Shown here piece by piece: positions 1-7,426 of a DNA stretch of 39,641 bases. A program made the position numbers and the translations under genes. Each line of letters opens with the position of its first letter. Within the stretch, counting starts at the first letter, position 1. This stretch comes from Roseomonas marmotae (GTDB taxonomy: Bacteria; Pseudomonadota; Alphaproteobacteria; Acetobacterales; Acetobacteraceae): the NCBI RefSeq assembly GCF_017654485.1, contig NZ_CP061098.1:1-39641 (forward strand). The letters are read 5' to 3'. The notes under the pieces are model-generated. The model saw only the letters and a list, made by a program, of their open reading frames with translations, did not search any database and was not told the DNA's origin.

Positions 1-31
1 GCTTTTGGTGATAGCGCCATAGAGGCGCCCG

Positions 32-84
32 CACCATTGCATGAACCATGCAACCATGGTTACAACGAATGCACCATGTAACCA
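32..84. repeat. Left block of AACCATG-type repeats upstream of parA
   Basis: Several copies of ACCATG or AACCATG lie here, including the palindrome AACCATGGTT at 52-61. The same words recur just after the partition genes. Type Ib partition systems usually have a repeat-type centromere and operator next to the parA promoter, so this block is a candidate centromere or operator. Plasmid iterons are the alternative. Confidence 0.55.
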
Positions 85-93
85 AATGGAGTC

Positions 94-744
94 GTGGTGC
101 AGACAATCGTTGTGGCGAGCCAGAAAGGCGGGGCGGGCAAGACCACGCTCACCAGCCATCTGGCCGTAGAGGCCGAGCGGCAGGGCGTTTCGCCGGTCGC
201 GGTCATAGATACGGACCCGCAGGCGGGCCTCTCCGGCTGGTTCCGGGTCAGGAAGCCGGAAACCCCGGCCTTGGTTCAGGTCTTGCCGGAGGGGCTTAAA
301 GCCACGCTGGACAAGCTGGCCGAGGGCGGGGTGCCGCTCTGCATCATCGACACGCCGCCGGCCATTACCGAGAGCATCGCCAGCACGGTCGCCCTGGCCG
401 ATCTGGTGCTGATCCCCGCCCGGCCGTCCCCTAATGACCTCCGCGCGGTCGGCGCCACGGTTGATATCGTGGAGGAAGCGGGCCGGCCGATGGTGTTCGT
501 GGTTAACCAGGCCATCGCCCGGTCGAAGATCAAGACCGAGACGATCAAGGCGCTGAGCCAGCACGGCCCTCTGGCGCCGGTGGAGATCCACCACCGGATC
601 GACTTCGCCACATCTATGACGGATGGCCGCACCGCCGGCGAGCTGGATATCAAGTCCGCCAGCGCGGTCGAGATCACCGAACTCTGGACCTACATTGCAG
701 ACCGGCTCGCCCGGAGGAAACGCTATGGCATCGCCTCCCGCTAA
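94..744 (+). CDS. parA: ParA-family partition ATPase (type Ib, short)
   Basis: Deviant Walker-type ATPase that would drive segregation of the replicon together with the small DNA-binding protein encoded next. A Walker A motif KGGAGKTT is at residues 11-18, the A' motif DTDPQ near residue 38, and the Walker B region IIDTPPA near residue 82. At 216 residues it lacks the N-terminal HTH extension of type Ia ParA, which fits type Ib. Two GTG codons stand in tandem at 94 and 97; GGAG at 88-91 is 2 nt from the first and 5 nt from the second, so 97 may be the true start. It overlaps the next gene by 20 bases and is flanked by AACCATG repeats. The family call is firm; plasmid rather than chromid is inferred. 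Confidence 0.9.
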   Translation: MVQTIVVASQKGGAGKTTLTSHLAVEAERQGVSPVAVIDTDPQAGLSGWFRVRKPETPALVQVLPEGLKATLDKLAEGGVPLCIIDTPPAITESIASTVALADLVLIPARPSPNDLRAVGATVDIVEEAGRPMVFVVNQAIARSKIKTETIKALSQHGPLAPVEIHHRIDFATSMTDGRTAGELDIKSASAVEITELWTYIADRLARRKRYGIASR

Positions 745-976
745 GATCGACGCATCCCTGCTGGTGCGAAAGTCGGACCTTCCGACCACTGTCGCCCCGC
801 CCAAGCCGGAAGCGGTGGTCACGCCATCCGGCGCCCCGGTGCGAGAGGGCCTGACCATCCGCATCCTGGCGTCAGACAGTGAGCGGCTGCGGACCCTGGC
901 CTACAAGACGCGGCAGAAGAAGCAGACGCTGCTGGACGAGGCGATCCGGCAGTATCTAGACAAAATGGGCGTCTGA
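725..976 (+). CDS. Small ribbon-helix-helix partition partner (ParB/ParG-like)
   Basis: An 83-residue protein that starts inside the end of parA. The ATG at 725 is chosen because GGAGG at 713-717 lies 7 nt upstream; a longer frame reaches back to 623 without such a site. The N-terminal half is Pro/Ala rich and likely flexible. The C-terminal part (about residues 42-83) has the pattern LTIRILASDSERLRTLAYK followed by a helix ending in DEAIRQYLDKMG, typical of ribbon-helix-helix DNA-binding domains. In type Ib partition loci such a protein binds the centromere and represses its own operon. The flanking repeats are likely binding sites. Assigned by size, fold pattern and position. Confidence 0.75.
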   Translation: MASPPAKIDASLLVRKSDLPTTVAPPKPEAVVTPSGAPVREGLTIRILASDSERLRTLAYKTRQKKQTLLDEAIRQYLDKMGV

Positions 977-1056
977 ACCAATGAACCATGGTTGGTTGTA
1001 ACCAACCATGTAACCATTCAACCAAACAACCATGCATGGTTGAATGGTTGTAACGG
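977..1056. repeat. Right repeat block: AACCA/TGGTT iterons with a 13-bp inverted repeat
   Basis: Dense AACCA and TGGTT words. A perfect 13-bp inverted repeat, AACCATTCAACCA at 1012-1024 and TGGTTGAATGGTT at 1037-1049, encloses the palindrome AACCATGCATGGTT. A second pair, GGTTG and CAACC, lies around 990-1007. The position between the partition genes and a Rep-like gene suits a centromere, an iteron origin, or both. Confidence 0.65.
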
Positions 1057-1103
1057 ATAAACCACTGAATTTATTGGGTTGCCATCGGTGGCGCGGCTGT
1101 GGA

Positions 1104-1202
1104 TCATGTCTCGGCCGTGCCATCCCGGGCGGTCGAATCGAAAAGGGGCCGCCCCAGCAGAACTGCCAGAACGACCCCCTTCAAAACCAATAGCCGAAGC
1201 AT
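1104..1202 (-). CDS. Possible 32-residue hydrophobic peptide
   Basis: A short frame starting MLRLLVLKGVVLAVLLGRPL, with one potential membrane helix at residues 2-17, then a polar tail ending in GTAET. It lies between the partition repeats and the Rep-like gene, on the opposite strand. No good ribosome-binding site is visible. The hydrophobic N-terminus followed by a short charged tail is the only support. Confidence 0.3.
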   Translation of the reverse strand: MLRLLVLKGVVLAVLLGRPLFDSTARDGTAET

Positions 1203-1303
1203 CTTGGCAGGTGTGAGAACCCCAAGATACGACGGCGCCTTGGAACCCGCAAGCGATTGCGGGGTGGGGAACTGCGTCCTGTTGGCGGCCCAGGAGCATG
1301 GGC

Positions 1304-1873
1304 ATGCCTGCCTCACCACGCCCGGCGCGTGCCGGGTCCGTGCGCGTTGCCGCCTGGCAGCGCCAGCGCCTCGGCGACGCCGACCGCCGCCGCATCATGG
1401 AGGCCGCCCGTCGCCTGGAGCGGCGCAGCCACCAGCCGGGTCTCCATGGTGGCTGCCTGAAGCGAACCGGCATCCTCGTGCTTTGGACGCTGCTCTACCG
1501 CGGCCCCTCCCGCCATGGCGTCTGTGACCCCTCCCTGGCCCAGCTCGCCGCCTGGGCGGGCTGCGCCCGCTCCACCGTCCAGCTCGCCCTGCAGCGGATC
1601 GAGGCCGTCGGCATCATGGGCCATGTCCGCCGTGGCATCACGGTGGCTGGCCGCTGGTGCCAGTGGACCAGCGCCTACCTCTTCGCCAGCCCGGCGCAGT
1701 GGGCCCTTAGCGATACCGAAGCCCGGTCAGCCGAAGTCTCTTCAGTGAAAAAGAAAGCTCAGGAAGGGAGATGGGGAGGGGAGGGCAGCGTCCTGACGGA
1801 GGCCGAGCGGCAGGCGCTGGCAGCGAAATGGGGGCTGCTGGCGCCGACCGAGGCCACGTACGGCGCCTGGTGA
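1304..1873 (+). CDS. Replication-initiator-like protein with winged-helix segment
   Basis: About 189 residues. ATG 1304 is preferred over ATG 1298 because AGGAG at 1292-1296 is 7 nt from 1304 but only 1 nt from 1298. The middle (about residues 55-110) has TGILVLWTLLYRG, then PSLAQLAAWAGCARSTVQLALQRIEAVGIMG, a winged-helix pattern like the 'plant a question, read the next gene' HTH of plasmid or phage replication proteins. The N-terminus is Arg-rich. It follows the partition genes and repeats directly, where a plasmid rep gene is expected. The family cannot be named with certainty; a transcription regulator is possible. Confidence 0.5.
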   Translation: MPASPRPARAGSVRVAAWQRQRLGDADRRRIMEAARRLERRSHQPGLHGGCLKRTGILVLWTLLYRGPSRHGVCDPSLAQLAAWAGCARSTVQLALQRIEAVGIMGHVRRGITVAGRWCQWTSAYLFASPAQWALSDTEARSAEVSSVKKKAQEGRWGGEGSVLTEAERQALAAKWGLLAPTEATYGAW

Positions 1874-2017
1874 CCAGACCCGCTGGGGAAACCGCCCACC
1901 AACGCATGCTGGCCGACTGGATCCTGGCGCCGCGGAGAGCACCAGACGGTCCAGCCATGCGCGATAGCCGCACATCGGTAGGGCCGGAGAGGGGCAGCGA
2001 CAGGCCGCTACCCGTCG

Positions 2018-2320
2018 TCAGGGCTGGAGCAGGCGGCCGATCGTCGCGAGCGGGTTCTGCTGAGCACCTTCGCGGTAGCCATCGGCGCGGCCCTCTTCGT
2101 AGGCGCGATCGCGCTCCGAGGCGGCCCGGCCTTCGCGTTGCTCCTGTCGCCAGGCGCGGTCCGCCCGCCGCTCCCGCTCGCGCCAGCGGCGCTCCTCCTG
2201 GCGCTCCCAGCGTCGCTCATAGCGCCACTCATGCTTCCAGGGATCGGCCAGGGCGGCGGAGAGCGGGGCCGTCAGGAAGACCCCGGTGAGGGCCAGCAGC
2301 AGCAGTCGGGGGGCTGTCAT
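2018..2320 (-). CDS. Small secreted Arg/Glu/Trp-rich protein
   Basis: A 100-residue protein with an N-terminal signal peptide (residues 1-25, MTAPRLLLLALTGVFL then PLSAALA and a likely cleavage after ALA). The mature part is dominated by Arg, Glu and Trp in a repeating pattern of the WRYERRWERQEERR kind, probably a charged helix, and ends in a short hydrophobic tail. GGAG sits 7 nt before the ATG at 2320. Exported small basic proteins of this type are common in Acetobacteraceae and have no assigned function. The isolated position gives no operon clue. Confidence 0.6.
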   Translation of the reverse strand: MTAPRLLLLALTGVFLTAPLSAALADPWKHEWRYERRWERQEERRWRERERRADRAWRQEQREGRAASERDRAYEEGRADGYREGAQQNPLATIGRLLQP

Positions 2321-2644
2321 CAGAGATCTCCCGGTCCATCAGCGTTCCTCCCGGGAACGCCGTGATCCGGGCGGCAAGGCGGCGCCAACGGGGCGGGTTC
2401 GCCGCAATTGTGGCGTCGGTCGCTTCCGACAGAGCGCGACTGATAACCAACGATTATAGTTCCTGAGTCTAGCTGCGCTGACAGCTCAGCACAAAAGCTC
2501 GCAGGCCTTCCCATCCCAGAATCTCCCAGATCACCGCCGGCAACCCAGGGGTCATGGCAGCACGCCCTTTGTCGAGCTCCGCTGGGAACTCCCCCCCGCG
2601 GGTCGCACTGATTGGCCTGCAATTCCTGCTTTGCCGGAGCCGCG
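2321..2644. other. Intergenic, no gene seen
   Basis: A 324-base stretch between two minus-strand genes. Frames read through part of it but none has a start, ribosome-binding site or recognisable domain. It would hold the promoter of the small secreted protein. No terminator-like hairpin with a T run stood out. Confidence 0.4.
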
Positions 2645-3610
2645 TTAGCCGGCCCGCAACACGCCAGCGGCACGCAGCAACCGCTCGTATTCCTTGCCCT
2701 CTTGCCTGATCGTGGCGTCCACTTCCTCCGGCGTCCGCGCGTCGGGCTCGATCCCAAGATCGGCGAGGCGGCGAAGCACCTCCGGCTCCCTGGAGATGGT
2801 CAGCATGTGGCCCGACAGCAGGGAGACGACCTGCGGCGGCGTGCCGGCCGGGGCGAACATGCCGTTCCAGGTGGTGAAGATGGCGCCGGGAAAGGTCTCG
2901 GCGATGGTCGGCACGTCCGGAAGCTGTGGAACCCGATGCGCGCCGGTGAGCGCTATCGCCTTCACCGCGCCGGACTGAACAAGCTGCAGCATGTCCGCCG
3001 GCGAACCGAAATGCGCATGCACTCGGCCACTCACTAAGTCAGCAACGATTTGCGGTACGCCAGGATAGGGAACGATCGTCAGCTCGATCCCCGCAGCTGT
3101 CGCCAGGGTAAATGGCGCCAGGTGGCTGGAGGTGCCGAGGCTGGAGGATGCCGTGTTCAACCGCCCAGGATTGGCCCGTGCCCATGCCACCAGCTCCGGC
3201 AGCGTGGAGGGTGGGAACTCCTTGTTGACCACCAGCAGGATGCCGTTGCTGCCGACGATATTGACACCCATGAAGTCGCGCAGGGGATCGTAGGAGACGG
3301 ATTGCATCTTCGGCGTGGCAGAGAACACGCCCGGTCCGGCAAAGAGCATCGTGTGCCCGTCACGCGCGCGGAGGACCGCCTCCGCGCCCAGCACGGCGTT
3401 TCCGCCCGGCCGGTTTTCCACCGGGAAGGGCTGGCTCAGAACGGCCGAGAGGCGGGCGCAGAACAGGCGGCAGAGCGTGTCCGTCGCTCCCCCCGCGCCA
3501 TAGGGAACGATGACGCGGACCGGTCTCGACGGCCAGCCGCCCGTCTGCGCAAACGCTGGCGATGCCGCAGCCACGGCGGCCGCGAAGCCCAGAGCCCTTC
3601 GTGTGATCAT
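2645..3610 (-). CDS. Bug/TctC-family tripartite tricarboxylate transporter substrate-binding protein
   Basis: A 321-residue periplasmic solute-binding protein, the usual length for the Bug (TctC-like) family. The signal peptide is MITRRALGFAAAVAAASPAFA. The mature N-terminus carries the family signature WPSRPVRVIVPYGAGGATDT, followed by PVENRPGGNAVLGAEAV and later PGRLNTASSSLGTSSHLA. The start at 3610 is chosen because GGAG lies 8 nt upstream; the same frame continues far upstream but through a pseudogene. No TctA/TctB membrane subunits are nearby, as is typical of orphan Bug proteins. The ligand is unknown. The neighbouring IclR remnant was probably its regulator. Confidence 0.88.
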   Translation of the reverse strand: MITRRALGFAAAVAAASPAFAQTGGWPSRPVRVIVPYGAGGATDTLCRLFCARLSAVLSQPFPVENRPGGNAVLGAEAVLRARDGHTMLFAGPGVFSATPKMQSVSYDPLRDFMGVNIVGSNGILLVVNKEFPPSTLPELVAWARANPGRLNTASSSLGTSSHLAPFTLATAAGIELTIVPYPGVPQIVADLVSGRVHAHFGSPADMLQLVQSGAVKAIALTGAHRVPQLPDVPTIAETFPGAIFTTWNGMFAPAGTPPQVVSLLSGHMLTISREPEVLRRLADLGIEPDARTPEEVDATIRQEGKEYERLLRAAGVLRAG

Positions 3611-3865
3611 TCTCTCGTTCTCCATCGAGCAGCAGACACAGAACCGCCACCGCGGCAGGGCGCCGAGGGCGTCAAACAAGGCCGCACTGCGCGATCGGCC
3701 ACCCGCATCCCGTGCCGCCGCGTACTGAAGTCGCTCGTCTCCTCCACCCTCGCGCGGCCAGCTCCTGCCCGGGATGCACGGCGTCCGTCTGCCGAAGGCC
3801 CTGGCCTCAGCCTGCCTGGATGACGTTCTCGCCGCTCTTACTGAGAGAGGCCGCGCGCGGCCTCT

Positions 3866-4551
3866 GTGGTAAGCGGCGATATGGATCACCGCTATCGGCC
3901 TACGCTGCCGGTCATGTACGACGGCGGCAAGCATGATTTCGTCCAGCAGCCCTTCTTCCAGTGCCAGCGCGCAGCCATCCTGCCGCGCTGTGGCCCCTTT
4001 TGCCCGCAAGGTCGGCAGGTCGGTGATTGTCTTCGGCGTCGGCGGCCGGGGCCCGCTCCGCGCGAGAATGCTCTCCACCTCCTCGTCGGGCATGAGCGCC
4101 ATCATGGCCCGCCCTCCGACGAACTGGCCAACAAAATGCGCCGGCCGGTGAGAGTAGCGAAGAAGCTCTCCCGTTCACTCTGCAACCGGATGGCATAGAT
4201 GATCGACAGGTTGTCCAGCAGGCTGAGGTCAACGCGCTCCTGTACCGTGTGGCACAGTCCGATGCGTGGACGTGGCGCAGTCCGCCAACGGATTGATGCG
4301 CAGGAAGTCGAAGTGCCGGTCCAGAAATTAATTTGCAGGAATGAAATAGCGGACGCCATCATCCCGCTCGATACAGCCCAGGCGGGTCAGCGTATAGCTG
4401 ACCCCCTGGGCGCTGCTCTTATCCAGTCCAGGGACCTCTGCACGTTGGGACAGTGACATGGGATGCGGCTGGCGCCCGAATGCCTCCAGCACGCGGAAGG
4501 CGCGTTCCAGGCCCTGATGTCGAGGCGCGGATCGACATCTGCATCGACCAT
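3866..4551 (-). pseudogene. Broken IclR-family transcriptional regulator
   Basis: Minus-strand homology to an IclR regulator is spread over three frames. The first in-frame piece (about 4515-4350) encodes ERAFRVLEAFGRQPHPMSLS and on to LTRLGCIERDDGVRYFIPAN then a stop: the winged-helix domain. The middle (about 4245-4150) reads QERVDLSLLDNLSIIYAIRL, and the last (about 4105-3885) MALMPDEEVESILARS to ALALEEGLLDEIML and IAVIHIA, both from the ligand-binding domain. The opening residues from the ATG at 4551 are in yet another frame. At least three shifts are needed, so this is a decayed gene. The end is lost near a 20-bp palindrome at 3846-3865. The intact Bug gene lies just downstream. Confidence 0.8.
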
Positions 4552-4581
4552 GGGAGCTTCCCCCTTACTTCCTATTTGGCT

Positions 4582-4611
4582 TTGACATGTCTTCTCTTCA
4601 AAAAGTATTGT
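4582..4611 (+). promoter_or_regulatory. Candidate sigma-70 promoter for the metallo-beta-lactamase pair
   Basis: TTGACA at 4582-4587 and TATTGT at 4606-4611 are separated by 18 bases in an AT-rich island (4560-4640) that contrasts with the GC-rich surroundings. It points toward the gene at 4772. The island also carries GTCAAT words at about 4610 and 4637 that could be operator half-sites of the IclR regulator whose remnant starts here. Confidence 0.4.
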
Positions 4612-4771
4612 CAATTTCAGATAATTTGTATCGACCGTCAATACGATAGGTGCTTCGCCCATTTCATGCGGCACAGTTTCGGGTCCTGCAACGAGAACCG
4701 GAACGTGTCCGGGCACCATCGCGCCGCGGTCTGACGACGGAGCGGAGTGCCCATGTCCCCGATGCCAGAGG

Positions 4772-5566
4772 ATGTCCAAAACGATGCGCCCGGTTACTTC
4801 TAAACCCAGCGGATCCCTGCCCCGCGCTTTGCGAGGCAACTTGCTTTGGACAGGAGGATCGCTGAGCTTCATCTACAAAGATCGGGAAGTGCGGAGCCAT
4901 ATCTCGGTCTATGCCCTCAAGGGTTCCGAGAAGATCATCATGGTCGATACCGGCCATCCCTCCCACTGGGATGACTTGGAGCGTGACATCGACAGGTTTC
5001 TCGACGGCAGAAGCCTCGACTTTATCTTCCTGACGCACATCGAGTTCCCGCATATCGGGCTCCTCCCAAACTGGATGCGCAAATTCCCCGACGTGCAGGT
5101 CTACGGTATGGTCAGCGACCTGTTTCACTACTTCCCGGACGAGGCGCACCGCTTCCATACGGTCGCCCCCGGAGACTTCCTGGACCTGGGCGACACGAAA
5201 TTCGTCTTTGTGCCAGCCGTCTGGAGAGACATGAACAACACACTCTGGGGATTCGAGACGCGGGACCGCACGCTTTTCGTCGCCGACGCCTATGGGTATA
5301 TGCACTACCACGACAAGGGCGAGACGGATGTCCTTAGCAGCGAACGGCCCGTCCCTGACCTTGAGGCGTTGCAGTTCCTGAACGAGCGGGCGCTGTACTG
5401 GACGAAGTACGCCGATACGCGGGAGACCTTCGGCAGCATGGACAGCCTGCTGGATGTCCTGCGGCCGCATCTCATCGCGCCCGCGCATGGCGGCGTGGTC
5501 GATACGCTCCCGGCTATGAACCCGCTGATCAAGCAGGGCATGATGATGATGAAGCTGCCGGTTTAA
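4772..5566 (+). CDS. Metallo-beta-lactamase-fold protein, flavodiiron-like with altered metal site
   Basis: A 264-residue protein with the MBL/ODP fold. The pattern IIMVDTGHPSHWDDL is followed by IFLTHIEFPHIGLLP (residues 86-99), the counterpart of the flavodiiron H-x-E-x-D-H motif, but with Pro in place of Asp. The later region FVPAVWRDMNNTLWGF followed by LFVADAYG matches the flavodiiron LHWPD...LFSSDAFG stretch but lacks its His; Asp172 is kept. A C-terminal APAHGG supplies a last His. Three core ligands (His89, Glu91, His94) remain. The start is uncertain: ATG 4772 has GAGG directly adjacent, ATG 4784 has it 12 nt away. It forms a likely operon with the paralog downstream. Substrate unknown. 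Confidence 0.75.
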   Translation: MSKTMRPVTSKPSGSLPRALRGNLLWTGGSLSFIYKDREVRSHISVYALKGSEKIIMVDTGHPSHWDDLERDIDRFLDGRSLDFIFLTHIEFPHIGLLPNWMRKFPDVQVYGMVSDLFHYFPDEAHRFHTVAPGDFLDLGDTKFVFVPAVWRDMNNTLWGFETRDRTLFVADAYGYMHYHDKGETDVLSSERPVPDLEALQFLNERALYWTKYADTRETFGSMDSLLDVLRPHLIAPAHGGVVDTLPAMNPLIKQGMMMMKLPV

Positions 5567-5593
5567 CCCCGGGTGAGCACGGAGACTCGGCAT

Positions 5594-6526
5594 ATGGACA
5601 GCAAGTTGGCCAGTTCAGCTACCCTTTCCTGCACCTTTGATCCATCCTCCGGCGCGGAGCTGGTGCCGGGGCTGCTTTACGCGCTTGGCAGTTCGATCAG
5701 CCTTGATCGCCGGCCAGGCTGGATGCCGGCCGATTCGAAGGGCTGGCTGCCGATGCAGTGCTATGTGCTGCGCGACCTGGAGACGAAGTCCCTGGTGCTG
5801 ATCGACACCGCCAGCACCGGGCAGATCGATGCGATTCGGGCCGGCCTCTCCACACTCGCCGAGGGAACCATGGACCGGCAGCTCTTGCTCGCCCGTCGCG
5901 AGCATGACTGCACGCTGAACCTGCCGCTACTGACGCGCGAATTTGCTGTCGACCGCGTCGCCACGGCCGGGGACCTGAATCCGCTCGACTACTTCTCCTC
6001 CATGGAGGAATCCTATTCGACGGCGCTGGTCACCTCGCAGATCCAGTCACGGTTCTTCTTCCTCCGACCTGGCAACATCATCGAAGCCGGGCGGTTCCGC
6101 ATCGAGGTTCTGCGCGCGCCCCTGCGCGTACTGTCTACGAGCTGGTTCTATGAACATCACACAAAGACTCTCTTTACTTCCGATTCCTGGGGCCTGCTGA
6201 CCAGCCCTACCGACGGCCCGCCACGCGCAGTGACTCCCTCTCCGGCGGAGATCACCCCCGAGAGCATCGCCAACTTCATGGGCACGAAGTTCGATTGGGT
6301 AAAAGGCATTGATACCGCGCCGGTGATCCGCGAACTGGAGGATCTGCTCGGTGGGCTTGAGATCGATCGGCTCTGCCCAAGCTATGGCCTGATCATCGAG
6401 GGCTGCGATGTCGTGCGGCAGTGCATCGAGAATGCCGCTGAGGCGCTGGCGCTCCTAGCGCGGTTGCCGCGCCCCGATGCGCTCGATACCGCCGACCTCG
6501 AACAATTGCGGCGGATCTGCAGCTAG
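5594..6526 (+). CDS. Degenerate metallo-beta-lactamase-like protein, partner of the preceding gene
   Basis: A 310-residue protein that follows the first MBL gene by 27 bases. ATG 5594 is chosen because GGAG at 5581-5584 is 9 nt upstream; a GTG at 5573 is in frame. The layout parallels the neighbour: SLVLIDTASTGQIDAIRAGL aligns with its VDTGHPSHWDDL, LLLARREHDCTLNLPLL (residues 97-113) with the metal motif, and TLFTSDSWGLL with LFVADAYG. In the metal motif only Glu and Asp survive (R-x-E-x-D-C), so metal binding is probably lost. It may be a non-catalytic partner or regulatory subunit. Homology to the MBL fold is inferred from this alignment by eye. Confidence 0.6.
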   Translation: MDSKLASSATLSCTFDPSSGAELVPGLLYALGSSISLDRRPGWMPADSKGWLPMQCYVLRDLETKSLVLIDTASTGQIDAIRAGLSTLAEGTMDRQLLLARREHDCTLNLPLLTREFAVDRVATAGDLNPLDYFSSMEESYSTALVTSQIQSRFFFLRPGNIIEAGRFRIEVLRAPLRVLSTSWFYEHHTKTLFTSDSWGLLTSPTDGPPRAVTPSPAEITPESIANFMGTKFDWVKGIDTAPVIRELEDLLGGLEIDRLCPSYGLIIEGCDVVRQCIENAAEALALLARLPRPDALDTADLEQLRRICS

Positions 6527-6533
6527 ATATTTA

Positions 6534-7410
6534 CAGCGCCTTTCAAAACCTCTCCTGAAGTGCGTTGAGGCAGATGAGGGAGCAGGCGAGTGCGGTGAGG
6601 GCATGGTGGATGTCGAGCCTGCGCTCGTAGCGGATGGCCAGGCGGCGGAAGCGGTTGACCCATGCGAATGTGCGCTCGATGACCCATCTGTGCTTGCCCA
6701 GCCTCTGGCTGCTCTCGATGCCGCGGCGTGCGATCCGGTGTTTGATCCCGCGCCGAAGGCAGGCGCGACGGCAGCGGCGGTGGTCATAGGCCTTATCGGC
6801 ATGCAACTTGTCCGGCCTGCGTCGGGGTCGCCCGGGTTTTCCTGCAACAGGAGGCACGGCATCGAGCAGGTCCTCGAAAGGCTTGCTGTCGTGGGTGTTG
6901 GCGCCGGTCAGCAGGAAGGCGAGCGGGATGCCGCGCCGGTCAGTGACGAAGTGCCGCTTGGTGCCTGCCTTGCCGCGGTCCGTCGGGTTCGCCCCGGTTC
7001 CGGCGCCCCCCTTTTCGCCGCAATGGACGCGCTGTCGACGCAGGCACGGGTCCAGTCGATGCGGTCGGCCTGGCGCAGGCGCCGCAGCAACTCTCGGTGC
7101 AGCCGGTCCCACACACCAGTTTGCTGCCAGTCCCGCAGCCGCCGCCAGCAGGTGACGCCGGATCCACAGCCCATCTCCCGTGGCAGCATCTCCCACGGAA
7201 TGCCGGAGCGCAGCACAAAGAGGATGCCGCTCAAGGCAGCACGGGGCGGTATAACCGGCCGTCCACCCTTCGGCTTGACCCTTCGGCTTGGGCCGTTCGG
7301 GCGGCAACAGCGGCTCGATCATCAACCAGAGTTCGTCCGAGATCAGGGGCTTCGCCATGATCCTCAGATCGGTGCGGCCCTGCCGTCCGTCCAGGTTTTG
7401 AAAGGCGCTG
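6534..7410 (-). mobile_element. IS5-family insertion sequence 1 (877 bp, TTA duplication)
   Basis: Perfect 18-bp terminal inverted repeats, CAGCGCCTTTCAAAACCT at 6534-6551 and its complement at 7393-7410, are flanked by the direct repeat TTA at 6531-6533 and 7411-7413. A TNA duplication is typical of several IS5-family subgroups. The element carries one transposase gene on the minus strand, disrupted by a 13-bp tandem duplication. It landed five bases after the stop of the MBL-like gene and lies only 16 bases from a second IS5-family element. Confidence 0.92.
6543..7358 (-). pseudogene. IS5-family transposase, two-frame, inactivated by a 13-bp duplication
   Basis: The start MAKPLISDELWLMIEPLLPP at 7358 is a canonical IS5-family N-terminus. 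Frame is then lost at a tandem repeat of ACCCTTCGGCTTG (7265-7277 and 7278-7290, plus strand); removing one copy restores GGRPVIPPRAALSGILFVLR. A second switch, from ...CVDSASIAAKRG to GGAGTGANPTDRGKAGTKRH, occurs at AAAAGGGGGG (minus strand, 7015-7006), the usual place for programmed -1 frameshifting in this group, so that one is probably normal. The C-terminus has ADKAYD and the WVIERTFAWVNRFRRL signature. The TGA stop lies inside the terminal repeat. The element is probably not autonomous in this copy. Confidence 0.85.
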
Positions 7411-7426
7411 TTAGTCTCTCCACTGA

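Noticed and set aside
2645..4105. A single 486-residue protein from 4105 to 2645
   Set aside because: The first part is the last piece of the broken IclR gene and an intergenic stretch; the Bug protein has its own signal peptide and ribosome site at 3610.
4664..5593. A 309-residue minus-strand frame opposite the first MBL gene
   Set aside because: It is the antisense shadow of the MBL gene; no start signal or domain, whereas the plus strand shows family motifs.
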